Below are positions 1-8,738 of a DNA stretch of 64,000 nt, piece after piece. The position numbers and the translations under genes are program-made. The DNA comes from Pantoea sp. GTDB lineage: Bacteria; Pseudomonadota; Gammaproteobacteria; Enterobacterales; Enterobacteriaceae. Location of the stretch: NCBI RefSeq assembly GCF_028283705.1, contig NZ_JAPWKD010000022.1:62001-126000 (forward strand), in the 5' to 3' direction. How positions within the stretch are numbered: the stretch's first letter is position 1; every line of letters begins with the position of its first letter. Below the pieces are notes generated by a model. That model did not search any database and was not told where the DNA came from. It saw only the letters and a list, made by a program, of their open reading frames with translations.

Positions 1-1
1 C

Positions 2-187
2 CTGAAAACCACGGACATTCCCGAGATCTTGCTGAAGGCAAACTTTAAGGTTTCTCAGGCGGAGATCGGCGCAATTTTCCGTAATCCGGATCATAAGAAT
101 TACCGCGAATGCGGTGACCAGATTCTGCGTAACTTTTTGAAAGGGCTGACGCTGGTGCAGCGCCCGGCCCCTGTCAAAAAGGCTTAA
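2..187 (+). CDS. yehS: YehS-like DUF1456 protein, C-terminal part
   Basis: The reading frame is open from the window edge and ends with TAA at 185-187. It encodes 61 residues including the stretch RNPDHKNYRECGDQ and a following LRNFLKGL. This matches the C-terminal repeat of the DUF1456 family (E. coli YehS, about 156 aa), whose function is unknown. The 5' part lies outside the window. Its stop codon overlaps the stop codon of the convergent bioP gene, so the two coding regions share three bases and no terminator fits between them. In E. coli yehS is not next to bioP, so this edge is a synteny difference. The family call is from remembered motif similarity. Confidence 0.8.
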   Translation: MKTTDIPEILLKANFKVSQAEIGAIFRNPDHKNYRECGDQILRNFLKGLTLVQRPAPVKKA

Positions 188-1050
188 TGGCTGGTCGCGG
201 TTTTTCCCAGTACCCAGCGTTTATGCACATAAAGTGAAGCGAAGATCACAATGGCCCCGGCGATAAAGCTCGGCCAGTGTGGTTTTTCCTGCCAGATCGC
301 CAGGTTTACCAGCAATCCTGCCGGCACATGCATATTGTTCATGATACCCAGTGTGCCTGCATCCACCTGGGTAGCGCCATAGTTCCACATAAAGTAGCCC
401 AACCCGGACGCGGCCACGCCCAGCCACACCAGAATGCCCCATTGCAGCGAGGTGGTCGGTAGCTTGTTGGGGTTGCCCCACAGGCACCAGGCAATCACCG
501 CAATGATCACTGCGCCAAGGTAGAACCAGGAAAACGCGGTGTGCTGCGGCATCGGGCGCGTCTCCTGCAAACGCTTGTAACCCACCATGCCGATGGCAAA
601 ACAGATATTCGCCGCCTGCACCAGCAACAGACCAAACCAGAAGTGGTCGCTGACTTTGTCATAACGAATAATCGCTGCGCCGACCACCGCCAGCAAGGCA
701 CTGAAGGCGTAGCCAATACGCAACGGGCGTCGGCTGAGCAGATCGTATATCAGGGTGACATACAGCGGCGTCATGACGGTAAATAACAGGAATTCCGTCA
801 CGCTGAGATAGAGGTAGGCTTCAAAGCTGAGCAGGTACATGATGCCCAATTGCAGCATCCCCACCAGCATATACAGCAGGATGGTCGAGGCGCGATAACC
901 ACGCCAGCGCAGGAAGGGCAGAAAGACAATGGCTGCCAGCGCCAGACGCATCAGCACCGAGAACCAGGAATCCACCTGACCCGCCAGATATTCCCCGATA
1001 AAACTAAAGGAAAAAGCCCACAGAATGGTGGTAACGATCAATAACGGCAC
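184..1050 (-). CDS. bioP: BioP (YigM) biotin transporter, EamA/DMT family
   Basis: This 288-aa protein is made almost entirely of hydrophobic helices, about ten, arranged as two EamA repeats. It matches E. coli YigM/BioP closely, for example ILWAFSFSF at the N-terminus and GTLGIMNNMHVPAGLLVNLA near residue 235. In E. coli the protein imports biotin across the inner membrane. The start is GTG with a GGGG Shine-Dalgarno about 8 nt upstream. The next gene upstream on the same strand is yigL, as in E. coli, but metR, which normally follows on the other side, is replaced here by the yehS-like gene. The last coding bases overlap the convergent yehS stop. Confidence 0.9.
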   Translation of the reverse strand: MPLLIVTTILWAFSFSFIGEYLAGQVDSWFSVLMRLALAAIVFLPFLRWRGYRASTILLYMLVGMLQLGIMYLLSFEAYLYLSVTEFLLFTVMTPLYVTLIYDLLSRRPLRIGYAFSALLAVVGAAIIRYDKVSDHFWFGLLLVQAANICFAIGMVGYKRLQETRPMPQHTAFSWFYLGAVIIAVIAWCLWGNPNKLPTTSLQWGILVWLGVAASGLGYFMWNYGATQVDAGTLGIMNNMHVPAGLLVNLAIWQEKPHWPSFIAGAIVIFASLYVHKRWVLGKTATSH

Positions 1051-1153
1051 AATAACGACCCCAAAATGAACAGTGCCGCTAGTGTAAACAAACTGTCGCT
1101 GTCTGGTTGAATTATCTGGTTTACAAGCGACCTTAAAATAACCATTTGTTAAT

Positions 1154-1175
1154 CGGTCGCCATAAATGGCGACCG
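1154..1175. repeat. Palindrome type A, copy 1 (GGTCGCCAT/ATGGCGACC arms)
   Basis: This is a perfect 10-bp inverted repeat, arms CGGTCGCCAT and ATGGCGACCG, with a two-base AA centre. It lies 13 bp past the yigL stop, in the yigL-bioP gap. The same arms recur at 3746-3769. There is no T-run after it on the minus strand, so it is not a standard intrinsic terminator. It could still stabilise the yigL mRNA 3' end. Confidence 0.75.
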
Positions 1176-1188
1176 TATCAATTAATGA

Positions 1189-1989
1189 TTACGCCAGGAA
1201 CAGCTTACGCAGCGTATGTGGCACCGCGTCTTCGGCGTTGCTGCCAATCACTTCCAGCGCTGGCAAGGTGTCTTTCAGGCGCTGATGCGCATTGCGCATG
1301 ATGCAGCCCTTGCCCGCCATGCTGAGCATCTCCACATCGTTCATACCGTCACCAAAGGCGATACACTCTTTCAGTGAATAGCCGAGCTGCTTCGCCACGG
1401 CTTCCAACGCGTGCCCCTTGGAAACGCCACCCGCCATCACTTCCAGACAAGTCGGCAGCGAGAAACTGACGTTAACCCGATCGCCCCAGCGCGCTTCAAT
1501 CGCCTGTTCCATCGGGATCAGATGCTCCGGTTCGTCGCAGGTAAAGAACACTTTGCTGATGCCATCCGTCGGCAACATGCCGGGCTGATACACCTGGTAG
1601 TTAAACACCGACTCGCGGAAGTAATCCTGCTCGGCCGGGCGATGGCGGCTAATAAACCATTCGTCATCACGGTAAACGTGGGTCAGCACCTGCTCATCAT
1701 GATATTTCAGGCCATACAAATCCTGCGCGATATCGGCATCCAGATTGTGGCTGAAAATCAGTTCGCCGTCGGCGTTATGCACACGCGCACCGTTGGAGGT
1801 GATCATATAAGCCGGGATGCCGAGACTGTCGCGCATTTGTCCCACATCGATATAGTGACGACCGGTGGCAAAGACGAAATGAACATCGCGTGCCACCAGC
1901 TCCTGCAAGGTACTGCGAGCAAAAGGTGTCAGGCGATGGTCCGGAGAAAGCAGCGTGCCATCCAGGTCGGATGCGACGATGTGGTACAT
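1189..1989 (-). CDS. yigL: YigL HAD-family phosphatase (pyridoxal phosphate / sugar phosphate phosphatase)
   Basis: The product is a 266-aa Cof-type HAD phosphatase. Motif I is DLDGT near residues 8-12, motif II lies in FVFATGRHY, the conserved lysine is in GGVSKGHAL, and motif III/IV is FGDGMNDVEML. The length equals E. coli YigL, which dephosphorylates pyridoxal 5'-phosphate and sugar phosphates and takes part in the glucose-phosphate stress response. The start at 1989 was chosen because GAGG precedes it by about 5 nt and it gives the family N-terminus MYHIVASDLDG. An in-frame upstream start would add eight residues without support. It lies just downstream of pldB and is probably cotranscribed with it. 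In E. coli/Salmonella the pldB-yigL mRNA is a target of the SgrS small RNA. Confidence 0.92.
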   Translation of the reverse strand: MYHIVASDLDGTLLSPDHRLTPFARSTLQELVARDVHFVFATGRHYIDVGQMRDSLGIPAYMITSNGARVHNADGELIFSHNLDADIAQDLYGLKYHDEQVLTHVYRDDEWFISRHRPAEQDYFRESVFNYQVYQPGMLPTDGISKVFFTCDEPEHLIPMEQAIEARWGDRVNVSFSLPTCLEVMAGGVSKGHALEAVAKQLGYSLKECIAFGDGMNDVEMLSMAGKGCIMRNAHQRLKDTLPALEVIGSNAEDAVPHTLRKLFLA

Positions 1990-2020
1990 GTAAACCTCGG
2001 TTGTAGGTATCAATAATCAA

Positions 2021-3013
2021 TTAAACGTGGCGTGCAAAAAAATCGACCACGGCGTTTAGCGCCTGGGCGCGCATCGCGTCTGTTTCAAACAGGATCTCAT
2101 GTCGCGCACCCTCAATCACATAGGGCGTGACGCCTTCGCAGGGATGCCCTGCCGCCGCCATCGCCTCACAAAACAAAGCCTGCGAGCGGTTATCCACCAC
2201 CCGATCTTCGCTGGCCTGCATCAGCAGCATTGGCGTGGTGATGTTATTCACCTGGCTGATGATGTTACGTCCGGCCTGCACCCCTTCCCTCACCCAATGG
2301 TAGGTTGGGCCGCCGACGCGAATCGCCGGATCATCGGCATAAAAACGTAAATTGCGGCGATAGCGTTCCCGGCTGTGTGTCAGTTGGTTGATACCGAACG
2401 GATGGGCACGCCAGCGCCCGGTCCCCAGGGCGTAACCGTCACGCAGGGCAGGCATTTTCTCTGCCCAGTCGAGGATACGGTGCGCCAGAAACGGTGGCAG
2501 CGGCAGGGTGATGCCGAACATCGGTGCTGACAACGCCACCGCATGAAACGCCCGTGGCTGACGCGCCAGAAACAGCGCGAGGATCGCCCCACCCATCGAG
2601 TGCGCCAGCGCATAGCGTTGCCGGTAATGACCACTGACGATCTCTTTCAGGTACAGCGTTTCCAAATCATCGACATAATCGGTGAACTCCACCACATGGC
2701 CACGGTGAGAGTCCTCCAGCAGACGGTCTGAACGTCCCTGGCCGCGATGGTCGATGATCACCACATCAAAGCCGCAATGGAACAGATCGTAGGCCAGCTC
2801 CGGGTATTTGATATAGCTCTCGATGCGTCCGGGAACGATCAGAATGACACGGCGATGTTGCGGAGAAGTGAAGCGCACATAGCGAATGATGAGATTGCCC
2901 ACGCCGGTAAATTCACGCTCTTCGCGACGGTGCCAGAAGTCGAGCAGCGGACCGGTGGCAAAGGAAGCAAACGCCTTTTCACGCCTGAGCCAACTCTGTT
3001 TTATCTGCTGCAT
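2021..3013 (-). CDS. pldB: Lysophospholipase L2
   Basis: The product is a 330-aa alpha/beta hydrolase close to E. coli PldB (340 aa). The nucleophile elbow is AHSMGGA, an acidic residue lies in ASEDRVVDN, and the catalytic histidine is in EGARHEILFE near the C-terminus. PldB hydrolyses lysophospholipids at the inner membrane. The ATG at 3013 is preferred over a TTG 24 nt upstream. It follows a G-rich ribosome site (GGGGGGCGG) and gives MQQIKQSW, aligned with the start of the E. coli protein. It is divergent from rhtB and is followed 31 nt later by yigL. Confidence 0.92.
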   Translation of the reverse strand: MQQIKQSWLRREKAFASFATGPLLDFWHRREEREFTGVGNLIIRYVRFTSPQHRRVILIVPGRIESYIKYPELAYDLFHCGFDVVIIDHRGQGRSDRLLEDSHRGHVVEFTDYVDDLETLYLKEIVSGHYRQRYALAHSMGGAILALFLARQPRAFHAVALSAPMFGITLPLPPFLAHRILDWAEKMPALRDGYALGTGRWRAHPFGINQLTHSRERYRRNLRFYADDPAIRVGGPTYHWVREGVQAGRNIISQVNNITTPMLLMQASEDRVVDNRSQALFCEAMAAAGHPCEGVTPYVIEGARHEILFETDAMRAQALNAVVDFFARHV

Positions 3014-3117
3014 CCGCCCCCCGGAAAAAAACGTCAACGCCGCACATCCACTCCATAGCGTGCCGCGATTTTCTGGCGTATTGTGTCACACTTCGCTAAC
3101 TTCAGGGAATGTCACAC

Positions 3118-3741
3118 ATGACCATTGAATGGTGGTTAACCTACCTGTTAACCACAACCATCCTGAGCCTGTCACCCGGCTCTGGCGCAATTAATACCAT
3201 GAGTACCGGTATCAGCCACGGCTATCGCGGCGCAGTCGCGTCGATCTCCGGCCTGCAACTTGGCCTTTCCGTGCATATCGTGCTGGTGGGCGCGGGTCTT
3301 GGTGCGCTGTTTTCCCAGTCGGTGCTGGCGTTCGAAATCCTGAAATGGGCGGGTGCGGCCTATCTGGTCTGGCTGGGCATTCAGCAGTGGCGCTCGGGTG
3401 GCGCGCTGGATCTCAATGCCGTCGCCAAAGCGATGCCACGTCGCCGTTTGTTTAAGCGCGCGGTGCTGGTTAACCTCACCAACCCCAAAAGCATCGTGTT
3501 TCTTGCTGCGTTGTTCCCGCAATTTATTCAGCCGCATAAGCCGCAGTTGATGCAATATCTGGTGCTCGGCGTCACCACCGTCGTCGTCGATATTATCGTG
3601 ATGATTGGTTACGCCACGCTGGCAACCCGCATTGCTGGCTGGATTAAAGGCCCGAAACAGATGAAGGCGATGAACCGCACCTTCGGCGGATTATTTATGG
3701 CGGTAGGCGCGCTGCTAGCCAGCGCACGCCGTATTGCGTAA
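3118..3741 (+). CDS. rhtB: Homoserine/homoserine lactone efflux protein RhtB
   Basis: This 207-aa LysE-family exporter has about six membrane helices. The family signature SLSPGSGAINTM is near residue 20 and NLTNPKSIVFLAALFPQF near residue 118, nearly identical to E. coli RhtB. It exports homoserine and its lactone. Two in-frame ATGs occur at 3109 and 3118. The AGGGA motif at about 3104-3108 touches the first and has ideal 9-nt spacing to the second, so 3118 is taken, matching MTIEWW in E. coli. It is convergent with rhtC, with palindrome type A copy 2 between the two stop codons. Confidence 0.93.
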   Translation: MTIEWWLTYLLTTTILSLSPGSGAINTMSTGISHGYRGAVASISGLQLGLSVHIVLVGAGLGALFSQSVLAFEILKWAGAAYLVWLGIQQWRSGGALDLNAVAKAMPRRRLFKRAVLVNLTNPKSIVFLAALFPQFIQPHKPQLMQYLVLGVTTVVVDIIVMIGYATLATRIAGWIKGPKQMKAMNRTFGGLFMAVGALLASARRIA

Positions 3742-3745
3742 TCGC

Positions 3746-3769
3746 AGGGTCGCCATTCATGGCGACCCT
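3746..3769. repeat. Palindrome type A, copy 2, between convergent rhtB and rhtC
   Basis: This is a perfect 11-bp inverted repeat (AGGGTCGCCAT / ATGGCGACCCT) with a two-base centre. It shares GGTCGCCAT and ATGGCGACC with the copy at 1154-1175. It fills almost the whole 33-bp gap between the two convergent stop codons. On the plus strand it is followed by TTTCGC, a poor U-tract, so it may act as a weak bidirectional terminator. Confidence 0.8.
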
Positions 3770-3774
3770 TTCGC

Positions 3775-4398
3775 TTAACGCGAAATGATCAGGTGGATGC
3801 CGAAACCGGCAAACAATACACCTGCCATGCCATCCACCCACTTCGCCATGCGCTGATATTTATCGCGCATCCACGGCAGGGCAAAAATCGCCGCCACCAC
3901 GGTAAACCAGGCAAAGGTTTCCACCAGAATCAGCAGGAATAATCCCCAACGCTCCAGTGCCCCCACATCATTGCCAACAAACAGCGAGAACACGCTGCCA
4001 AAATAGATAATCGCTTTGGGATTGGAGAGGTTGGTCAACAAACCTTTCAGGAAACTCATGCCCCTTTTTGGCAACTCAACCACCGGTGCATCAACCTGGG
4101 GTTGTTTATGACGCTGGCGCGCCGATCGCATCAGCTGCCAGCCCATCCACAGCAGGTAGAGACCACCGCCGACCATAATGATCTGATGCAGCCACGCCAT
4201 TTTTTCCATGATCAGATGCAGGCCCATCAACGCCACACCGGCCCACACCATCACACCCAGCGTAATACCCAGCACACCCATCATCGCTTCTTTACGCGAA
4301 CGGCTGGCGGCCGTTTGCGAAACAAAGAAAAAGTCCGGGCCGGGACTCATCAACGCCACCAGGTGCACCAGCGCGACGGTAGCGAATAACATCAACAT
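3775..4398 (-). CDS. rhtC: Threonine efflux protein RhtC
   Basis: This 207-aa LysE-family exporter has the signature LMSPGPDFFFVSQTA near residue 16 and NLSNPKAIIYFGSVFSLF near residue 123. It is nearly collinear with E. coli RhtC (206 aa), which exports threonine. ATG at 4398 starts MLMLFATVALVH as in E. coli. It lies 12 nt downstream of recQ on the same strand and is probably cotranscribed with it. The neighbouring paralogue rhtB is convergent. Confidence 0.93.
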   Translation of the reverse strand: MLMLFATVALVHLVALMSPGPDFFFVSQTAASRSRKEAMMGVLGITLGVMVWAGVALMGLHLIMEKMAWLHQIIMVGGGLYLLWMGWQLMRSARQRHKQPQVDAPVVELPKRGMSFLKGLLTNLSNPKAIIYFGSVFSLFVGNDVGALERWGLFLLILVETFAWFTVVAAIFALPWMRDKYQRMAKWVDGMAGVLFAGFGIHLIISR

Positions 4399-4410
4399 GC
4401 TTTTTTTCCT

Positions 4411-6234
4411 TTACTCTTCATCAAGATGTTCTTTGATCATCACCAGGAACGGCTTACCAAAGCGCTCCAGCTTGCGATGACCGACACCGTTCACGCTCAG
4501 CATTTCTGACGCGCTCACCGGCATTTGTTCTGCCATTTCAATCAGCGTGGCATCGTTAAATACCACGTAAGGCGGGATATTCTCTTCGTCGGCTATCGCT
4601 TTGCGCAACTTGCGCAGCTTGGCAAACAGTTTGCGATCGTAATTGCCACCGTACACCTTCGGTGAGCTGCTGCGGGTTTTCACCGTCACAATTCGCGGCA
4701 CCGCCAGCATCAGCGGCACTTCGGCACGTAATACCGGGCGCGCCGCTTCGGTGAGTTGTAAGGCGGAGTGCATGGCGATATTCTGCGTCACCATACCGAG
4801 GTGAATCAGCTGACGCAGCACACTGACCCAATGTTCGGTGCTTTGATCGCGACCAATACCGTACACCGGCAGTTTATCGTGACCATTGTCGCGAATACGC
4901 TGGTTACTGGCACCGCGCAAAACTTCAACAATATAGCCCATACCAAAACGCTGCCCTGTGCGATAAATGCCGGAAAGCGCTTTCTGCGCTTCCACCAGGC
5001 CATCGTAGCGGCGTGGCGGATCGAGGCAGATATCGCAGTTGTCGCATTGCTGCTGACGCCCTTCACCAAAGTAGTTAAGCAACACCAGACGGCGACAGGT
5101 TTGTGCTTCGGCAAACGCCCCCATCGCATTGAGTTTATGCCGCTCAATATCCTGCAACGGACCCGGTGCTTTCTCTTCCAGACATTTACGCAGCCACGCC
5201 ATATCCGCCGGGTCATACAGCATCATCGCTTCTGCCGGCAAACCATCACGCCCGGCACGACCGGTTTCCTGATAGTAGGATTCGATATTGCGCGGGATAT
5301 CAAAGTGCACCACAAAACGCACGTTGGGTTTGTTGATCCCCATCCCAAACGCAACGGTGGCCACCACGATTTGCAGATCATCGCGCTGAAACGCTTCCTG
5401 TACCCGCGCACGCTGGGCGCTGTCGATACCGGCATGATAGGCCCCTACGCTCAGGCCGCGACTTTGCAACCGTGCCGCCGTGTCTTCCACTTTGGCGCGG
5501 CTGTTGCAGTAAATGATGCCGCTTTTACCACGCTGATCCTGTACGTAACGCAGCAGCTGCTCGGTAGGCTTAAACTTCTCCACCAGCGTGTAGCGGATGT
5601 TGGGGCGGTCGAAGCTGCTGATTTGAATCAGCGGATCGTCCATCTGCAACAAATGCGCGATGTCATTACGCGTGGTTTCGTCGGCGGTGGCCGTCAGTGC
5701 CATCACCGGCAGATCCGGGAAACGCTGGCGCAGCTGGCCCAGCGCACCATATTCCGGACGGAAATCGTGACCCCATTGAGAGATGCAGTGCGCTTCATCC
5801 ACCGCCAGCATCACCGGATTCCAGTGGTGCAGGCTGTCGAGGAAGTTATCCATCATCAGGCGTTCAGGCGCGATGTAGAGCAGTTTCAAACGGCCGGTGC
5901 GACAGTCGGCAAACACCTGCTGCTGCTGCTCACGCGTCTGCGTCGAGTTAAGACAGGCAGCCGCCACGCCGTTCGCCAGCAGTTGATCCACCTGATCTTT
6001 CATCAACGAGATCAGTGGCGATACCACCAGGGTTAACCCTTCGCGCACCAATGCCGGGATTTGATAACACAGCGATTTGCCACCGCCGGTGGGCATAACC
6101 ACCAGGCAATCGCGCCCTGCCAGCGCCGTTTCAATAATGGTTTGCTGGCCGGGACGAAATTGCTGGTAGCCGAAGGTATCCTGTAATACCTGCTGCGCCA
6201 GCGTTTCCTGATTGAGCACTGCCGATGTTGCCAC
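4411..6234 (-). CDS. recQ: ATP-dependent DNA helicase RecQ
   Basis: The product is a 607-aa superfamily 2 helicase. Walker A is MPTGGGKS at residues 47-54 and the DEAH box is at 146-149, followed by CISQWGHDFRPEY (the aromatic-rich loop). The C-terminal helicase motif is YYQETGRAGRDGLP. A four-cysteine zinc module lies at about 380-407 (C..CDNCDIC), followed by a winged helix and a C-terminal HRDC domain at about 530-605. RecQ unwinds DNA 3'-5' in recombination and fork repair. The ATG at 6234 gives the usual short lead before the helicase domain. The gene sits between pldA and rhtC as in E. coli. Confidence 0.96.
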   Translation of the reverse strand: MATSAVLNQETLAQQVLQDTFGYQQFRPGQQTIIETALAGRDCLVVMPTGGGKSLCYQIPALVREGLTLVVSPLISLMKDQVDQLLANGVAAACLNSTQTREQQQQVFADCRTGRLKLLYIAPERLMMDNFLDSLHHWNPVMLAVDEAHCISQWGHDFRPEYGALGQLRQRFPDLPVMALTATADETTRNDIAHLLQMDDPLIQISSFDRPNIRYTLVEKFKPTEQLLRYVQDQRGKSGIIYCNSRAKVEDTAARLQSRGLSVGAYHAGIDSAQRARVQEAFQRDDLQIVVATVAFGMGINKPNVRFVVHFDIPRNIESYYQETGRAGRDGLPAEAMMLYDPADMAWLRKCLEEKAPGPLQDIERHKLNAMGAFAEAQTCRRLVLLNYFGEGRQQQCDNCDICLDPPRRYDGLVEAQKALSGIYRTGQRFGMGYIVEVLRGASNQRIRDNGHDKLPVYGIGRDQSTEHWVSVLRQLIHLGMVTQNIAMHSALQLTEAARPVLRAEVPLMLAVPRIVTVKTRSSSPKVYGGNYDRKLFAKLRKLRKAIADEENIPPYVVFNDATLIEMAEQMPVSASEMLSVNGVGHRKLERFGKPFLVMIKEHLDEE

Positions 6235-6255
6235 GGTAATCCTGTTTTTTGCTTA

Positions 6256-7134
6256 TCAGAACAGATCGTTGAGCGTCACGCCCACACCCACGCGCGTCTG
6301 GCGGTGGTTGTAGTCGATGAGCGATTCACCGTAGCCGCTAAACAGCTGGGTGTAAAAACGCACATGCTCGCTGATCGGGTAACTCCAGGCGAAGGTTGCA
6401 CCGCCGTAGCCACTGTTCCAGTTGTAATTGCCTTCCACGCTAAAGATGCTGTCGCCAAGCATGTAGCCCAGCTTCGCGCGGTAGTAGCCCATATATTTGG
6501 TGATGTCCGGATTGTCGTCATTGCTGGCGCTTTCCGGGATACGATACCAGGGTTTGATCTCCGCGAGGAAATTGCCATTCTCCGCCATCAGGCGCGCATA
6601 CACACGGTTCCAGCTGCGTGAAGTCGGATCGCTGCGACCATTCGACTCATGGTTCAGACCCATTTCCACATCACGTAATGTCCAGCCACCCAGAGTGTAG
6701 TCCGTGGCCCAGCCGAGGAAAATCTGCGGCTCATAGTTGGTTTCACGGAACGGTGATGATGCACCACGGTTTGACAGCTGCCACCAGGAACGTTGCGTAT
6801 AGGAGGCCGCCAGTACCGAATTGTCGCCCAGAATACCGCGCCACAGCGGAAAGGCCAGACTGAGCTGGAATTTTACTTCATCTTTTTTCGCTTTGTCTGC
6901 CCAGTCGTACGAGGATATCGCCTCTTTATTCATGCTACTGGTGTAGGTGTAAAGCAGATAGTTGTTTTCGTAAGGATAAAGCACGAATGGGTTATCGTGT
7001 TTCTCCAGCAGGTTGGCAATAATACTGCCCTTAACCGCCGGGGCATCATGAACTTCTTTGATCGTGGCTTCATCAGCCTGCGCCAGGGCAGGAAGTAACA
7101 GGGCCGCTGCCAGCAAGGCGCGATGCTTACGCAT
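6256..7134 (-). CDS. pldA: Outer membrane phospholipase A (OMPLA)
   Basis: The product is a 292-aa protein with a signal peptide (MRKHRALLAAALLLPALAQA, cleavage about residue 20) followed by a beta-barrel ending in LNDLF with a terminal phenylalanine. The catalytic triad of OMPLA is visible as H162, S164 and N176 in NHESNGRSDPTSRSWN. It hydrolyses phospholipids that reach the outer leaflet of the outer membrane. The frame is open far upstream, but the start at 7134 has GGAGA about 6 nt before it and begins the signal peptide. It diverges from yigI and is followed by recQ after 21 nt. Confidence 0.95.
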   Translation of the reverse strand: MRKHRALLAAALLLPALAQADEATIKEVHDAPAVKGSIIANLLEKHDNPFVLYPYENNYLLYTYTSSMNKEAISSYDWADKAKKDEVKFQLSLAFPLWRGILGDNSVLAASYTQRSWWQLSNRGASSPFRETNYEPQIFLGWATDYTLGGWTLRDVEMGLNHESNGRSDPTSRSWNRVYARLMAENGNFLAEIKPWYRIPESASNDDNPDITKYMGYYRAKLGYMLGDSIFSVEGNYNWNSGYGGATFAWSYPISEHVRFYTQLFSGYGESLIDYNHRQTRVGVGVTLNDLF

Positions 7135-7324
7135 AAAATTCTCCAGTGGGCACTGCCTAACAAAATCGTTGAATAACGGTTTAAAAAAGCAGGTCATTCT
7201 ACACACAAACTTACGCTCTGATGAGTGACGATTTCTGAAACTGGAAAGCAGCCCAAACGCGGCATAATATACACAACTCATTAACATCTATCGCCCCACG
7301 CGGGGACATTTGAAGGCCATCACC

Positions 7325-7795
7325 ATGTCATCACCCATGCTGACACCGCAGGAAGCACGCCGTCTGATTGGCGAAATTTTTGTTTATCATATGCCGTTTA
7401 ATCAGGCCCTCGGGCTGGAGCTGGATCGGCTGGAACCTGAATACGCTGAACTGGGTTTTGCCAATAAAACCATGCTGGTCGGCAATGCGGCACAACGTAT
7501 TTTGCACGGTGGCGTGATCGCCTCAGTGCTGGATGTTGCTGCCGGGCTGGTGTGTGTCAGCCATTCGCTGACGCGTCAGGAAAGTATCAGCGAAGAGGAG
7601 CTGCGTCAGCGGCTGTCTCGTATGGGAACTATCGATATGCGCGTGGATTATCTGCGCCCGGGGCGCGGTGAGCGCTTCATCGCCACCAGCAGCCTGCTAC
7701 GCGCAGGTAACAAGGTGGCAGTGGCGCGTGTAGAACTGCACAACCAGCAGGGCGATTATATCGCCACGGCTACTGCAACTTACCTGATTGGTTAA
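7325..7795 (+). CDS. yigI: YigI hotdog-fold thioesterase
   Basis: This 156-aa PaaI-type hotdog protein contains ILHGGVIASVLDVAAGL (residues about 59-75, with the HGG motif of acyl-CoA thioesterases) and MRVDYLRPGRGERF. It matches E. coli YigI, reported as a medium- to long-chain acyl-CoA thioesterase. An upstream TTG at 7310 is in frame, but the ATG at 7325 has GAAGG eight bases before it. The gene is divergent from pldA and precedes rarD by about 40 nt, the E. coli order. Confidence 0.9.
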   Translation: MSSPMLTPQEARRLIGEIFVYHMPFNQALGLELDRLEPEYAELGFANKTMLVGNAAQRILHGGVIASVLDVAAGLVCVSHSLTRQESISEEELRQRLSRMGTIDMRVDYLRPGRGERFIATSSLLRAGNKVAVARVELHNQQGDYIATATATYLIG

Positions 7796-7838
7796 TCACC
7801 CACGACGTGCGAGAATCGCCGCTTTTCTGGAATAAATG

Positions 7839-8738
7839 ATGGATACGCAACAAACGCGCCAGGGCATTGGCTATGCGCTCGGTGCCTACTTTCTCTGGGG
7901 TATCGCTCCCGCCTACTTTAAGCTGGTCAAAGTGGTCCCCCAGCTGGAAATCATGACGCACCGCGTTATCTGGTCAGCGTTGTTTATGCTGCTGCTGATT
8001 ACCCTGAGCCGCAACTGGAATCAGGTGTGCAGCGTGTTACGCCAGCCGAAGAAGGTGCTGTTGCTGGCATTAACCGCCGTGACCATCGGTGGCAACTGGC
8101 TGCTGTATATCTGGGCAGTGAATAATCAGCATATCCTTGAAGCCAGCCTGGGTTACTTTATTAGCCCGCTGATTAACGTGGTGCTGGGGATGTTATTTAT
8201 GCGCGAGCGTTTCCGCCGTCTGCAATGGCTGGCGGTGTTTCTCGCTACCACCGGTGTACTGGTGCAGCTGTGGCAATTTGGCTCGGTGCCGGTTATCGCG
8301 CTGGGGCTGGCGTTGAGCTTTGCGTTCTACGGCCTGATGCGCAAGAAGATTCAGGTTGATGCCCAGAGCGGCATGTTGATTGAGACGCTGTGGCTGTTCC
8401 CGCTGGCGGCAATCTACCTGTTTGGTTTTGCCGACAGCGCCACCAGCCATCTGAGCGCTAACCCCCTGAGCCTCAATCTCAAACTGGTGGCCGCCGGTGT
8501 CGTCACTACCGTCCCGCTGATGCTGTTTGCCGCTGCCTGTACGCGCCTGCGTTTATCGACCATCGGCTTTTTCCAGTACCTCGGTCCGACGCTGATGTTC
8601 CTGCTAGCTGTGGTGTTTTATGGCGAGACCGTCACGCCCGATAAAATGGTGACCTTTGGTTTTATCTGGCTGGCACTCGCCATATTTATCCTTGATGCGG
8701 TTGTTGTTTCAGCTCGCACGCGCGTGCGCATAGCGTGA
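7839..8738 (+). CDS. rarD: RarD, EamA/DMT-family membrane permease
   Basis: This 299-aa membrane protein has about ten helices and conserved segments YFLWGIAPAYFKL, HRVIWS and IGGNWLLYIWAVNN, closely matching E. coli RarD. The family is described as chloramphenicol-sensitivity permeases. The substrate is not firmly established. Adjacent ATGs at 7836 and 7839 compete, and the second has better spacing from GGAA and matches the E. coli N-terminus. Its last 30 nt overlap the 3' end of the convergent AbrB-family gene, so the C-terminus is encoded antisense to that gene. Confidence 0.9.
   Translation: MDTQQTRQGIGYALGAYFLWGIAPAYFKLVKVVPQLEIMTHRVIWSALFMLLLITLSRNWNQVCSVLRQPKKVLLLALTAVTIGGNWLLYIWAVNNQHILEASLGYFISPLINVVLGMLFMRERFRRLQWLAVFLATTGVLVQLWQFGSVPVIALGLALSFAFYGLMRKKIQVDAQSGMLIETLWLFPLAAIYLFGFADSATSHLSANPLSLNLKLVAAGVVTTVPLMLFAAACTRLRLSTIGFFQYLGPTLMFLLAVVFYGETVTPDKMVTFGFIWLALAIFILDAVVVSARTRVRIA

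Noticed and set aside
4768..6036. 422-codon open frame on the plus strand opposite recQ
   Set aside because: It is fully antisense to the well-supported recQ. The translation is rich in His, Gln and Arg with no recognisable domain, the usual shadow of a high-GC gene.
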